Assembly: GCA_016707605.1 (NCBI GenBank)
Contig: JADJHJ010000012.1
Coordinates: 124,001-188,000 of the forward strand
Direction: 5' to 3'
Origin: Candidatus Promineofilum glycogenicum
GTDB lineage: Bacteria; Chloroflexota; Anaerolineae; Promineifilales; Promineifilaceae
Length of the DNA: 64,000 nucleotides
Positions 36,814 to 44,943 of the stretch are shown piece by piece. The translations under genes and the position numbers were made by a program. Numbering within the stretch: the first letter of the stretch is position 1; each line of letters starts with the position of its first letter. The notes beneath the pieces were generated by a model. That model did not search any database. It saw nothing but the letters and a program-made list of their open reading frames with translations, and was not told the origin of the DNA.

Positions 36814-37848
36814 ATGTTCAGCGCGCCATCTTCCGCCTATTGGGATCAACACCCCTACGACCTGCGTTGCGAGTGGGGGCCGCGCGGCGTGGTCGCGCTG
36901 GCCCCCATCAGCGACGTGGTGATCATCGTTGACGTGCTGTCGTTCTGCACCTGCGTCGACATCGCTGTGGCCCGCGGGGCGACGGTCTACCCCTTTGGCT
37001 GGGGCGACGAGGGTGCGGCCGACTTCGCCCGGCGCATTGGCGGCGAGCTGGTCGGGTTGAGCCATGAGCCGTTGCGCTTCTCGGCGGCGGCGATGTTGAC
37101 AGTGGGGGCGGGGGCGCGGTTGGTGCTGCCGTCGCCCAATGGGGGAGCGTTGTCGGCGTTGGCGGGGGGCTATGGGTATAACCCTCTCCCTAACCCACAG
37201 GGGGAGGGGGCGCGCCCTCGCTCCAGTATTCCGCCACAGGGGGAGGGGATGCGCCCTCTCCCTAGCCTTCCCCCACAGGGGACGCGCCCTCTCCCTAACC
37301 CTCCCCCAGAGGGGGAGGGAACCAGAGCCGGGGGGTGGTTGGCGCGGCTGGCGGGGCGTGGGCGGGCGGGCGCGACGACGCCGCCGGCTCTGGCTGAGCC
37401 AATTGCCTCGCCCGTTGTGCCTGGGCCGCCACCAGCGATTGGCGGGCCGGTTGTCTTCGCCGGCTGTCTGCGCAACGCGCGGGCGGTGGCCGCGGCGGCG
37501 GCGCGCGCCGGGCGGCGCGTGGCCGTCATCCCCGCCGGCGAGCGCTGGCGCGAGGATGCCCACGGCGACCGCTCGTTGCGCCCGGCGGCCGAAGACCTGA
37601 TTGGCGCGGGGGCCATTCTCGACCGGCTGCCCGGCCACCGTTCGCCGGAGGCGGAGTTGGCCGTGGCCGCCTTTCGCGCCGCGCGCGGCCGGCTGCCCGA
37701 CTTCCTGCTGGCCAGTAGCAGCGGCCGGGAGCACGCCGCCAAGGGTACGGAGGGGGACGTGGTCCTGGCGGCGCAACTGGACGTCAGCGACTTCGCGCCG
37801 CGGCTGGTGGCTGGGGCTTACGTGGCCGGGGCGGGGGATGGGTATTGA
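36814..37848 (+). CDS. 2-phosphosulfolactate phosphatase-like (ComB family) with repeat insertion
   Basis: A 344-aa member of the ComB family, which removes phosphate from 2-phosphosulfolactate in coenzyme M-type sulfolactate synthesis; in bacteria the true substrate is often unknown. Landmarks are DVVIIVDVLSFCTCVDIAVARGA, LVLPSPNGGALS and VFAGCLRNARAVA. The family is normally about 240-260 aa. Here about 90 residues rich in Pro/Gly/Glu (37168-37446) sit between the last two motifs, and much of them is encoded by a dispersed CCCTCTCCCTAACCC-type repeat kept in frame. The frame upstream of 36814 is not used, given the -10 placement. Confidence 0.8.
   Translation: MFSAPSSAYWDQHPYDLRCEWGPRGVVALAPISDVVIIVDVLSFCTCVDIAVARGATVYPFGWGDEGAADFARRIGGELVGLSHEPLRFSAAAMLTVGAGARLVLPSPNGGALSALAGGYGYNPLPNPQGEGARPRSSIPPQGEGMRPLPSLPPQGTRPLPNPPPEGEGTRAGGWLARLAGRGRAGATTPPALAEPIASPVVPGPPPAIGGPVVFAGCLRNARAVAAAAARAGRRVAVIPAGERWREDAHGDRSLRPAAEDLIGAGAILDRLPGHRSPEAELAVAAFRAARGRLPDFLLASSSGREHAAKGTEGDVVLAAQLDVSDFAPRLVAGAYVAGAGDGY
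37184..37322. repeat. CCCTCTCCCTAACCC repeat array within comB-like gene
   Basis: Four degenerate units of CCTCTCCCTAACCC(A/T)C followed by CAGAGGGGGAGGG-like sequence. Related sequence lies at 50757-50826, next to the PfkB gene. The array is in frame and stop-free in the coding direction. Confidence 0.8.
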
Positions 37849-37851
37849 GAG

Positions 37852-37898
37852 GGCAGTATCCAGTATTCAGTGTGTCAGTAGGTCAGTGGGTCAGTATG
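37852..37898. repeat. CAGTAGGTCAGTGGGTCAGTA repeat
   Basis: A reverse-orientation copy of the block at 9-64 (GTCAGTAGGTCAGTGGGTCA), directly after the comB-like stop. Confidence 0.7.
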
Positions 37899-37959
37899 GC
37901 GATGGGCGCAGCGGGTAATCAGTGAGAATCGGCCCATAGGCCGGATTTATGGAAGAGGC

Positions 37960-38448
37960 ATGACAAATCAAGACAGGCAAGAGCAAATCGAATCCTACGG
38001 CCGCGCCTATGACCGGCTGGTGGCGGCGCTGCGCGGCTTCCCGCGCCAGATGTGGGCCTACCGGCCGGAGCCGGACGACTGGACGATCCACGAGATCGTC
38101 GTCCACATCGCCGATAGCGAGGTCAACAGCTACGTCCGCGGCCGGCGGCTGATCGCCGAGCCGGGCAGCGAGGTGCTGGGCTACGACGAGGCGGGCTGGG
38201 CCAAACGGCTGGATTACCACGCCCAGGACCCGCAGGCGGCGCTGGAGCTGTTCCGCCACTTGCGCCACAGCAGCTATCTGCTCATCCGCGACTTGCCGGA
38301 GGAGGTCTGGTCCCACACCGTCGTTCACTCCGAGTCGGGGCGCATGACCTTCGACGACTGGCTCCACACCTACGAGCGCCACGTGCCGGAGCACATCGCC
38401 CAGATGCGGGCCATCTATGAGACGTGGCGGTTGGAGCAGAGTGAGTAG
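37960..38448 (+). CDS. DinB superfamily protein
   Basis: A 162-aa DinB_2-type four-helix bundle. The three putative metal ligands are visible: His in EIVVHIADSE, and two in the C-terminal helix YERHVPEHIAQM. Family members include bacillithiol/mycothiol-dependent S-transferases and enzymes of unknown function. It ends 3 bp before the GNAT gene, which suggests co-transcription. Confidence 0.85.
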   Translation: MTNQDRQEQIESYGRAYDRLVAALRGFPRQMWAYRPEPDDWTIHEIVVHIADSEVNSYVRGRRLIAEPGSEVLGYDEAGWAKRLDYHAQDPQAALELFRHLRHSSYLLIRDLPEEVWSHTVVHSESGRMTFDDWLHTYERHVPEHIAQMRAIYETWRLEQSE

Positions 38449-38451
38449 CCC

Positions 38452-39405
38452 ATGTCCGTCAAAATCATCCGCTGCCATCCGTCGCGCTTCGACGCCCTGG
38501 TGGCCTTCGTGGCCGAACACAACCCGCAGCCGGAGCACCACATCGGCTACTTCGGCCTGACGCCGGAGGACATTCGCCTGTCGCTGCGGATGTTCAACTG
38601 GCCGTTCGACCGGGCGGCGCGGCTGGCCGTGGCCGGCAACCGGATCGTCGGCGTGCTGGCGGCCGACATCGACAAGGAACTGGGCCGGGCGTGGCTCTAC
38701 GGCCCGCTGCTCACCCTCGCGGAGCGCGCATCTGAGGCTGCGCACTCCGCGGCAGTGCCACCCGCCACCCGCCACTCGCCACCCGCCACCACTTGGGAGG
38801 CGACCGCCGACGCCCTCTACTCCGCCGTCGCCGCTCGCCTGCCGGCCGGCATCCGCGAACACGAGATGTTCGTGGACACGGCCAACGTGAATTGCCGGGC
38901 CTTTGCCGAGCGCCACGGCTTTCCGGCGGTCGGCGAGTGGGCCATCTACTTCATCACGCCCGACCGGTTGGCGCGGCTGCCCGAGGCCACGGCCGACGAC
39001 TGGGACGAGCGTTTCGCCGGGCAACTGGAGGCGCTGCACGACCGCCTCTTCCCGCGCTCCAACTACACGTTGACCTACATGCGGCAGGAGTGGGCCGAGA
39101 AAGGGGCGCTGCTGCTCGTCGTTACCGAAGGGGACAGGCTGACCGGCTACTTCTTCGGCCGCTATGAAGAAGATTCGGGCGAAGGGTACGTGGATTTGGT
39201 CGGCGTGGACGAGACGCGGCGGCGGACGGGCCTGGGGCGGCGGCTGATGCTGGCCGGGCTGAGCCGGATGCGCGGCGCGCCGGGGCTGCGCCAGGTGAAC
39301 CTGAGCGTGGCCGCAAGCAACGCAGCGGCGCTGGCCCTCTATGACGACCTGGGCTTTGTTCGCGAGCGCGATATGATCGCCTTCCGCCGGGCGATTCAAG
39401 AGTAA
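38452..39405 (+). CDS. GNAT acetyltransferase with two GNAT-like halves
   Basis: A 317-aa protein. The C-terminal half is a clear GNAT: VDLVGVDETRRRTGLGRRLM (acetyl-CoA P-loop), then NAAALALYDDLGFVRER. The N-terminal half has a weaker GNAT-like core (RLAVAGNRIVGVLAADI; NVNCRAFAERHGFPAVGEW). About 20 residues between them (HSAAVPPATRHSPPATTWEA) come from a CCACCCGCCAC simple repeat, so the linker may be acquired. The acceptor substrate is unknown. Confidence 0.85.
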   Translation: MSVKIIRCHPSRFDALVAFVAEHNPQPEHHIGYFGLTPEDIRLSLRMFNWPFDRAARLAVAGNRIVGVLAADIDKELGRAWLYGPLLTLAERASEAAHSAAVPPATRHSPPATTWEATADALYSAVAARLPAGIREHEMFVDTANVNCRAFAERHGFPAVGEWAIYFITPDRLARLPEATADDWDERFAGQLEALHDRLFPRSNYTLTYMRQEWAEKGALLLVVTEGDRLTGYFFGRYEEDSGEGYVDLVGVDETRRRTGLGRRLMLAGLSRMRGAPGLRQVNLSVAASNAAALALYDDLGFVRERDMIAFRRAIQE

Positions 39406-39557
39406 TAATCCGCAGATTGGGCAGATTGGGCAGATTTTCAGAGCCATAAAGGATTGCCCTTTTCCGTTCTATCTTCCCCTCTTGAAATCTGCCGAATCTG
39501 CCCAATCTGCGGATCATTTTTCTTCAATCTGTGTAATCTGCGTAATCTGTGGTTCCA
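39406..39557. repeat. ATCCGCAGATTGGGCAGATT inverted repeat
   Basis: The left copy at 39407-39436 and the inverted copy AATCTGCCCAATCTGCGGAT at 39494-39514 flank about 55 bp. AATCTGTGTAATCTGCGTAA-type direct repeats follow, up to the GNAT gene. Confidence 0.8.
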
Positions 39558-39579
39558 TTTCTTCAAGGAGACACGCACG

Positions 39580-40005
39580 ATGAGTGACCTGACGTTCGAC
39601 ATGCCGGAGCAGTCCGATCCGGCCGACATGGAGTTTGTCCACAACGGCCTGCGCCGGCACAACAACCAGTTTGTGCCCAGCGCCTACCGGCCGCTCAACA
39701 TCTTCCTGCGCGACGCCGGCGGGGCCATCGTCGGCGGCTTGCTGGGCCATCTCTACTGGGGCTGGCTGAGCGTCGAAACCCTGTGGGTGGACGAGCGCTA
39801 CCGCGGCCAGGGGCTGGGCGGGCGGCTGCTGGACATGGCCGAGGCGGAGGCGCGGCGGCACGGTTGCGCCCACGTCCAACTGGACACGCTCACCTTTCAG
39901 GCGCGGCCGTTCTATGAGGCGCGGGGGTATCGGGTCTATGGCGAGTTGGCGGATTTTCCGGCGGGGACGGAGCACCGGCGGTTCTATCTGACGAAGCCAT
40001 TGTGA
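39580..40005 (+). CDS. GNAT family N-acetyltransferase
   Basis: A 141-aa single-domain GNAT. Motif A is VDERYRGQGLGGRLLDMAEAEA, and motif B is FYEARGYRVYGEL. Good AAGGAG ribosome binding site upstream of 39580. The acceptor is unknown. Codons upstream of the start are repeat-derived and are excluded. Confidence 0.88.
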   Translation: MSDLTFDMPEQSDPADMEFVHNGLRRHNNQFVPSAYRPLNIFLRDAGGAIVGGLLGHLYWGWLSVETLWVDERYRGQGLGGRLLDMAEAEARRHGCAHVQLDTLTFQARPFYEARGYRVYGELADFPAGTEHRRFYLTKPL

Positions 40006-40156
40006 GGCCGGGGAGCTATCGTCGACAGAAGAATGGCACGCGGATGACGCAGATTTCACCGATGGACGCTGATACGCAGCCGGATTTGGCGGCGTCAGCA
40101 GTGTGCCATTCGGATGAATAGGTGTGGCGTAGGCAGAGGGTTACAAGGAGGCAGTC

Positions 40157-41416
40157 ATGTCGCTAAAGCAGATAGCCATCGGCGTCGAGCTATTGGCCCT
40201 GGTTCTGGCCGGTGGTTGCCGCGCTCCGGCTGCGCCCACTGTCGCGGTCACGGCTGTGGTCACCAGCGCCACCAATGCTGACGCTGAGGGGGACAACACC
40301 GTGTCGTCGGCCACGGCAACACCCGCTATCCTCCCTTCGGCGGTTCCTTCGGCCACAGCGCAGCCATCGCCTGTGCCGTCCCCCACCCCTGCGCCCACGG
40401 CCCCACCCAGCCCAACTCCCCTCTCTCTGCGAGCCCACGAATGGCTGGCCGGGCCGGTCCTGCTGCGCTACGACATTGGGTGTAGCGACTTCTGCGGCGG
40501 CGAGACGTTCAGTCATTACCCGCGGCTCATCCTCTACAGTGATGGGCGGCTGATCACAACGCATTATCAGGGGCGCACGGTCATCGAAGAGACGCGGCTG
40601 ACTCGTGAGCAGATGTGTTCGGTGCTCAACTCCTTCGACGCTACTGGGCTGTTTGACTACGATCCGTCAGCTTTCTATCAGGCCAACGACGCTTTCCCGC
40701 GCCTGACGTTGCCCGCTCAGGCCTCCATCACCGTCTGGGACGAGGCTTCGATTCCGGTAGGCTCCATCGCTGACTTCCGGCCCGGCGGCGAATTGGGCGG
40801 GCAGGTGGCCTTCGAGATGCCGCTGTTGATGGGTTATCATCTAGTGGAGGAGCTGTCCAAGTGGCGAGGCGAAGCGCCCTACGCGCCGCTCGAACTGGCC
40901 GTGTCGGTGTTTACGGTGGCCCCGGATGATGATCCTTTCTCGTGCTGCTTCGCTGATGAGGGAGGCGAATGGCCGGTGACGGCCGTGCGTTTGGCCGATC
41001 TGATTGCTCAGGGCACGCCCAGGGAGAACGACTCGCGCCGCGTGTTTACGACCGTGAGCGGCCCGGCGGTGGAGCAGCTATTGGCCGCCTTTGGCGACGA
41101 TCCCTTCTCAGAAACAAGGCCGGTGGCCTTTGAGGAGGATGGCCGCCGCTACGTTGTGGCCATTCGCGCCCTGTTGCCCTACGAAAGCCTGGCCAGTCTG
41201 GGCTATCCGAGCCACAGCTCCATCATTCCCGGCCCGGACGTGGCGGCGACCCAAACAGCCTTGAGTTGCTCACCGGAGGATGGTGTGGTTGACTTCTACG
41301 CCGACGTGGTGATTGCCGCCGAGCGCGACGCCGCCCTTTATCCAGCCCTCCATCGGCCGACCAGAGCGCCGGTAGAGACGCTTCCGCCCGGCCCCAAGGA
41401 CACTTTCGAGCCATGA
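40157..41416 (+). CDS. Hypothetical lipoprotein with Ala-Thr-Pro linker
   Basis: A 419-aa protein with signal peptide and lipobox LVLAGGC (Cys21), then a Ser/Ala/Thr/Pro linker (about 25-90) and a globular domain with several Cys (CSDFCGG; SCCFADEG). Strong ribosome binding site AAGGAGG. I do not recognise the globular domain. Its stop overlaps the start of the glycosyltransferase gene (ATGA at 41413-41416), so the two are translationally coupled. Confidence 0.75.
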   Translation: MSLKQIAIGVELLALVLAGGCRAPAAPTVAVTAVVTSATNADAEGDNTVSSATATPAILPSAVPSATAQPSPVPSPTPAPTAPPSPTPLSLRAHEWLAGPVLLRYDIGCSDFCGGETFSHYPRLILYSDGRLITTHYQGRTVIEETRLTREQMCSVLNSFDATGLFDYDPSAFYQANDAFPRLTLPAQASITVWDEASIPVGSIADFRPGGELGGQVAFEMPLLMGYHLVEELSKWRGEAPYAPLELAVSVFTVAPDDDPFSCCFADEGGEWPVTAVRLADLIAQGTPRENDSRRVFTTVSGPAVEQLLAAFGDDPFSETRPVAFEEDGRRYVVAIRALLPYESLASLGYPSHSSIIPGPDVAATQTALSCSPEDGVVDFYADVVIAAERDAALYPALHRPTRAPVETLPPGPKDTFEP

Positions 41417-42645
41417 CCCGCAAACGCATTCTCATCCTGACCGCCGACGCCGGCTTCGGCCACCGCAGCACGGCCAACGCCCTGGCTAAAGCGTTCGCGT
41501 TGCGCTATGGCGACGCCGCGACCGTGACCATCGTCAACCCGCTCGACGAGCCGGGCGCGCCCCCCTTCCTGCGCGGCGCGGAGAGCGACTACGACAAGCT
41601 GGCCACGCAGTGGCCCAGCTTCTACAAGCTAGGCTACAAGATGAGCGACCTGGCCCTGACCACCAGCGCCACGGAGATGACCTACGTCCTGATCATGTAC
41701 GACCTCATCGCCCGGCTGATGAAGCAGCACCGGCCGGACGTAGTCGTTATCACCTTCCCGACCTACCAGTACCCCGTGGCCGCCTATCGCCGCCTGAGCG
41801 GCCACAACGTGCCGATGGTGACCATCGTCACCGATTTAATGTCGCTGCAAAAGATGTGGTTCAGCGCGTCGGCCGACCTCTGCCTGGTTCCCACGCAGTT
41901 CGCCGCCGACCTGGCCCTGGAGCGCGGCCTCGACCCGGAGAGCGTCCACGTCACCGGCTTGCCGGTCAACCCGGCGCTGGCCGACGCGCCGACGCCGGCT
42001 GAGGCCCGCGCCGCGTTGGGCTGGCCGGCGGACAAGTTCACCGTGCTGGCCGCGGGCAGCAAGCGCGTCGAGCGGCTCGACCAGTTCGCCCACGTGCTCA
42101 ACCACGCCGGCTTTGACCTGCACCTGGTGGCCGTGGCCGGTGGCAACGATGAGCTATACGCCAAGCTGCGGGCGACCGACTGGCACATCCCCGTCAGCCT
42201 CTACAACTTTGTGGACAACATGCCGGCCATGCTCCACGCCGCCGACTGCGTGGTCAGCAAGGCGGGCGGGCTGATCGTCACCGAGTCGCTGGCTTGCGGC
42301 CGGCCGCTGCTGCTGGTGCAGGTCATCCCTGGACAGGAGACGGGCAACGCCGAACTCGTGACGCGCGAGGGGGCGGGCGACCTGACGCTGGAGCCGCTGG
42401 AGTTCCTGGAGGCGCTGGGCGACTGGCTGACCGACGGCCGCCGGCTCTATCACCAGCGGGCGGCTAATGCCCACCGCCTCGGTCGCCCCACAGCCGCCTT
42501 CGACGCCGCCGAACTCATCTGGCAGGCTTGCCGCGCCGGGCCGACGCAGCGCGCCTCCCGCTTCCCCATCTCGCGGGCCAAGATGAAGGAGTTGTTGCAG
42601 TCGTTCGGCAACGCGCTGTCGCTGAGCGACCAGTCGCCCTCATGA
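41413..42645 (+). CDS. MGDG synthase/UgtP-like glycolipid glycosyltransferase (GT28)
   Basis: A 410-aa GT-B enzyme. The N-terminal acceptor-binding loop is TADAGFGHRSTANALAKAF; the middle has TDLMSLQKMWFSASADLCLVPT and VTGLPVNP; the UDP-sugar binding region is VVSKAGGLIVTESLACGRPLLLV with GQETGNAE. This pattern is shared by MurG, plant MGD and bacillal UgtP, which glycosylate diacylglycerol, so membrane glycolipid synthesis is likely. Start and stop both overlap neighbours by ATGA, giving a tight three-gene unit ending in the GH1 gene. Confidence 0.85.
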   Translation: MTRKRILILTADAGFGHRSTANALAKAFALRYGDAATVTIVNPLDEPGAPPFLRGAESDYDKLATQWPSFYKLGYKMSDLALTTSATEMTYVLIMYDLIARLMKQHRPDVVVITFPTYQYPVAAYRRLSGHNVPMVTIVTDLMSLQKMWFSASADLCLVPTQFAADLALERGLDPESVHVTGLPVNPALADAPTPAEARAALGWPADKFTVLAAGSKRVERLDQFAHVLNHAGFDLHLVAVAGGNDELYAKLRATDWHIPVSLYNFVDNMPAMLHAADCVVSKAGGLIVTESLACGRPLLLVQVIPGQETGNAELVTREGAGDLTLEPLEFLEALGDWLTDGRRLYHQRAANAHRLGRPTAAFDAAELIWQACRAGPTQRASRFPISRAKMKELLQSFGNALSLSDQSPS

Positions 42646-44030
42646 GCGACGTCGTCTTCCCGCCCGGCTTCCTCTTCGGCGCGGCCACGTCGGCCTATCA
42701 GATCGAGGGTGGCCACGACGCCGACGGCAAGGGGCCGTCGGTCTGGGATCGCTTCGTCCGCCGGCCGGGCCGGGTTCATAAGGGCCACACCGGTGACGTG
42801 GCCGCCAACACCTATCCCGACTTCCGGCCCGACGTGGCCATCATGCGCCGGCTGGGGCTGGACGCCTATCGCTTCTCGGTCAGTTGGCCGCGCGTGCTGC
42901 CCAGCGGGCGCGGGGCGGTCAACCAGGCCGGGCTGGATTACTACGACCGGCTGGTGGACGCCCTGCTCGCGGCCGGTATCGCCCCGTTCGTTACCCTCTT
43001 CCACTGGGACTTGCCGCAGGCGTTGCAGGACGAAATAGGCGGTTTCGCCGGGCGCGACTGCGCGGCGCTCTTCGCCGACTACGCCGAGGTCGTCGCCCGG
43101 CGGCTGGGCGACCGCGTGGGCCACTGGATCACGCTCAACGAGCCGTGGGTCTACGCCACGCTGGGCCACCTGCGCGGGCTGCACGCGCCGGGGCGGCGCA
43201 ACCCGTGGGCCTTCCTGCGCGTCGTTCACCACCAACTGCTGGGCCACGGGCTGGCCGCCGCGCGGCTGCGGGCGTTGTCGCCGGCGGCGCGGGTGGGGTT
43301 GAGCCTTAACCTGTCGCCCATCTACCCGGCCACAGATAGCGACGCCGACCGCGCCGCGGCCCGCCTGGCCGACGAAGCCACCAACCGGCTGTTCCTCGAC
43401 CCGCTCTGCCACGGACGCTATCCGGCGGCGTTGTGGTCGCGGCTGCGGCCGTTTCGCCCGCCCGTCCGGCCCGACGACATGGCCACAATCGCCGCGCCGC
43501 TCGACTTCGTGGGCGTCAACTACTACACCCGCGCCCGCGTGCGGCGGGCGTGGTACGTGCCATTCCTGGGGCTGTGGCCGGATGGGTTGCCGCTGCTGAC
43601 GGGTGAGGTGAAACCGGAAGGGGAGGGGGACGAAAGTGTCCCCCGCTACAGCGGCATGGGCTGGGAGGTCTATCCGGCGGGGTTGTTCGAGCTGCTGTGG
43701 CGGCTGAAGACGGAGTACGGCAACCCGCCGGTCTACGTGACCGAGAACGGCGCGGCCTACCCCGACACGTTGACCGCCGACGGCCGCGTCCACGACGAAG
43801 CCCGCCGCGCCTATCTGGAGCAGCACTTGGCCGTTGTCGCCGCCGCCGCGCGCGCCGGGGTGGACGCCCGCGGTTACTTCGTCTGGTCGCTGCTGGACAA
43901 CTTCGAATGGACCTACGGCTACGACAAGCGCTTCGGCCTGGTGTACGTCGACTTCGCCACCCAGCGGCGGGTCATCAAGGATAGCGGCTTGTGGTATAGT
44001 GAGTTCATCCGCAACCGTAGGGCAGGATGA
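42642..44030 (+). CDS. Glycoside hydrolase family 1 (beta-glucosidase-like)
   Basis: A 462-aa GH1 (beta/alpha)8-barrel of normal length. The N-terminal signature is FLFGAATSAYQIEGG. The acid/base Glu is in TLNEPWVYA, the nucleophile Glu in VYVTENGAAY, and WSLLDNFEWTYGYDKRFGLVYVD closes the active site. It has no signal peptide, so it acts in the cytoplasm or at the inner membrane face. Translational coupling to a glycolipid synthase raises the possibility of glycolipid turnover or transglycosylation; ordinary beta-glucoside hydrolysis is the default. Confidence 0.92.
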   Translation: MSDVVFPPGFLFGAATSAYQIEGGHDADGKGPSVWDRFVRRPGRVHKGHTGDVAANTYPDFRPDVAIMRRLGLDAYRFSVSWPRVLPSGRGAVNQAGLDYYDRLVDALLAAGIAPFVTLFHWDLPQALQDEIGGFAGRDCAALFADYAEVVARRLGDRVGHWITLNEPWVYATLGHLRGLHAPGRRNPWAFLRVVHHQLLGHGLAAARLRALSPAARVGLSLNLSPIYPATDSDADRAAARLADEATNRLFLDPLCHGRYPAALWSRLRPFRPPVRPDDMATIAAPLDFVGVNYYTRARVRRAWYVPFLGLWPDGLPLLTGEVKPEGEGDESVPRYSGMGWEVYPAGLFELLWRLKTEYGNPPVYVTENGAAYPDTLTADGRVHDEARRAYLEQHLAVVAAAARAGVDARGYFVWSLLDNFEWTYGYDKRFGLVYVDFATQRRVIKDSGLWYSEFIRNRRAG

Positions 44031-44120
44031 TTTCTGCCCTGTGGGAACCGGACGCCGGGCTTTGGCGTCCAACATATAGCGGTCGATGCGCTGGTGCGCG
44101 GCCGCCCGGAGGTAAAGAGG

Positions 44121-44750
44121 ATGCGACTATTCATGCTGTTGATTGGACTGCTGGCGGCGCTGCTGGCCGCCTGCGCCCCGGCGGGGCAGGCCGAGCCGAC
44201 CGTGGCCGGCGCGCCCGAGCCGGAAGGGACGCCGACCGACCCGGCGCTCAACTCTGTGCCCAACGCTGACGACAGCTACCCGGCGGCCGGTGAGGGTGGC
44301 GATGAGGCCTACCCCGCGCCGGGGCTAGAGTCGGCCCTGCCCGAAGGGTACCCCCTGAGCACGCTTGTCTCTCCGGTCGAAGTGGACCTGGGCGAAGTGA
44401 CGCCCGTGGCCGGCGACCCCACGCCCCGGGTGATGCCCTCGCCCGGCCGCCCCGGCGGGCCGACGGAGAACATGGGCGGCTTGATGGAGGCCGTGGTGCT
44501 CAATCTGACCCGGCATCTGGACACGCAGGCCGACGCGGTCAGCGTCGTCTCGACCGAGTCGGTGACGTGGCCCAACGGCGGGCTGGGCTGCCCGGAAGAG
44601 GGCATGGCCTACGCCGAAGTGATGGTTGAGGGCAGCCGTATCACGCTGGAGGCCGACGGCCAGACCTACACCTATCACACGTCCAGCGGCGGCGAGTTTG
44701 TGCTGTGTGTGGACGGTCAACCCGTCTCGCGTGGCGTTGTGCCGCGCTAA
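44121..44750 (+). CDS. Hypothetical lipoprotein
   Basis: A 209-aa protein with signal LLAALLAAC (lipobox Cys18) and an acidic Pro/Ala-rich stretch (about 20-90). The small C-terminal domain contains DAVSVVSTESVTWPNGGLGCPEEGM and YHTSSGGEFVLC, a pattern seen in secreted proteins of unknown function. The ribosome binding site GGAGG is 8 nt upstream. A TATAGT sequence at the end of the GH1 gene could be its -10. Confidence 0.75.
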   Translation: MRLFMLLIGLLAALLAACAPAGQAEPTVAGAPEPEGTPTDPALNSVPNADDSYPAAGEGGDEAYPAPGLESALPEGYPLSTLVSPVEVDLGEVTPVAGDPTPRVMPSPGRPGGPTENMGGLMEAVVLNLTRHLDTQADAVSVVSTESVTWPNGGLGCPEEGMAYAEVMVEGSRITLEADGQTYTYHTSSGGEFVLCVDGQPVSRGVVPR

Positions 44751-44943
44751 AGTGCACATGCCTGGCGGTAGGAAATATCGTCTAGCAAATTGCCACCGAA
44801 ATGACACCATCAGACTGCACACGACCGGCCAAATTGCCTAGCTGACCGGTTGCATTTGACACCGACTTCGGGGAAACTTATCGCCCTTGGCGCTATCCCA
44901 ATTGGGGGAAAGCCGCAGATCGTCCTAAGGAGGCAGTTGCTCG

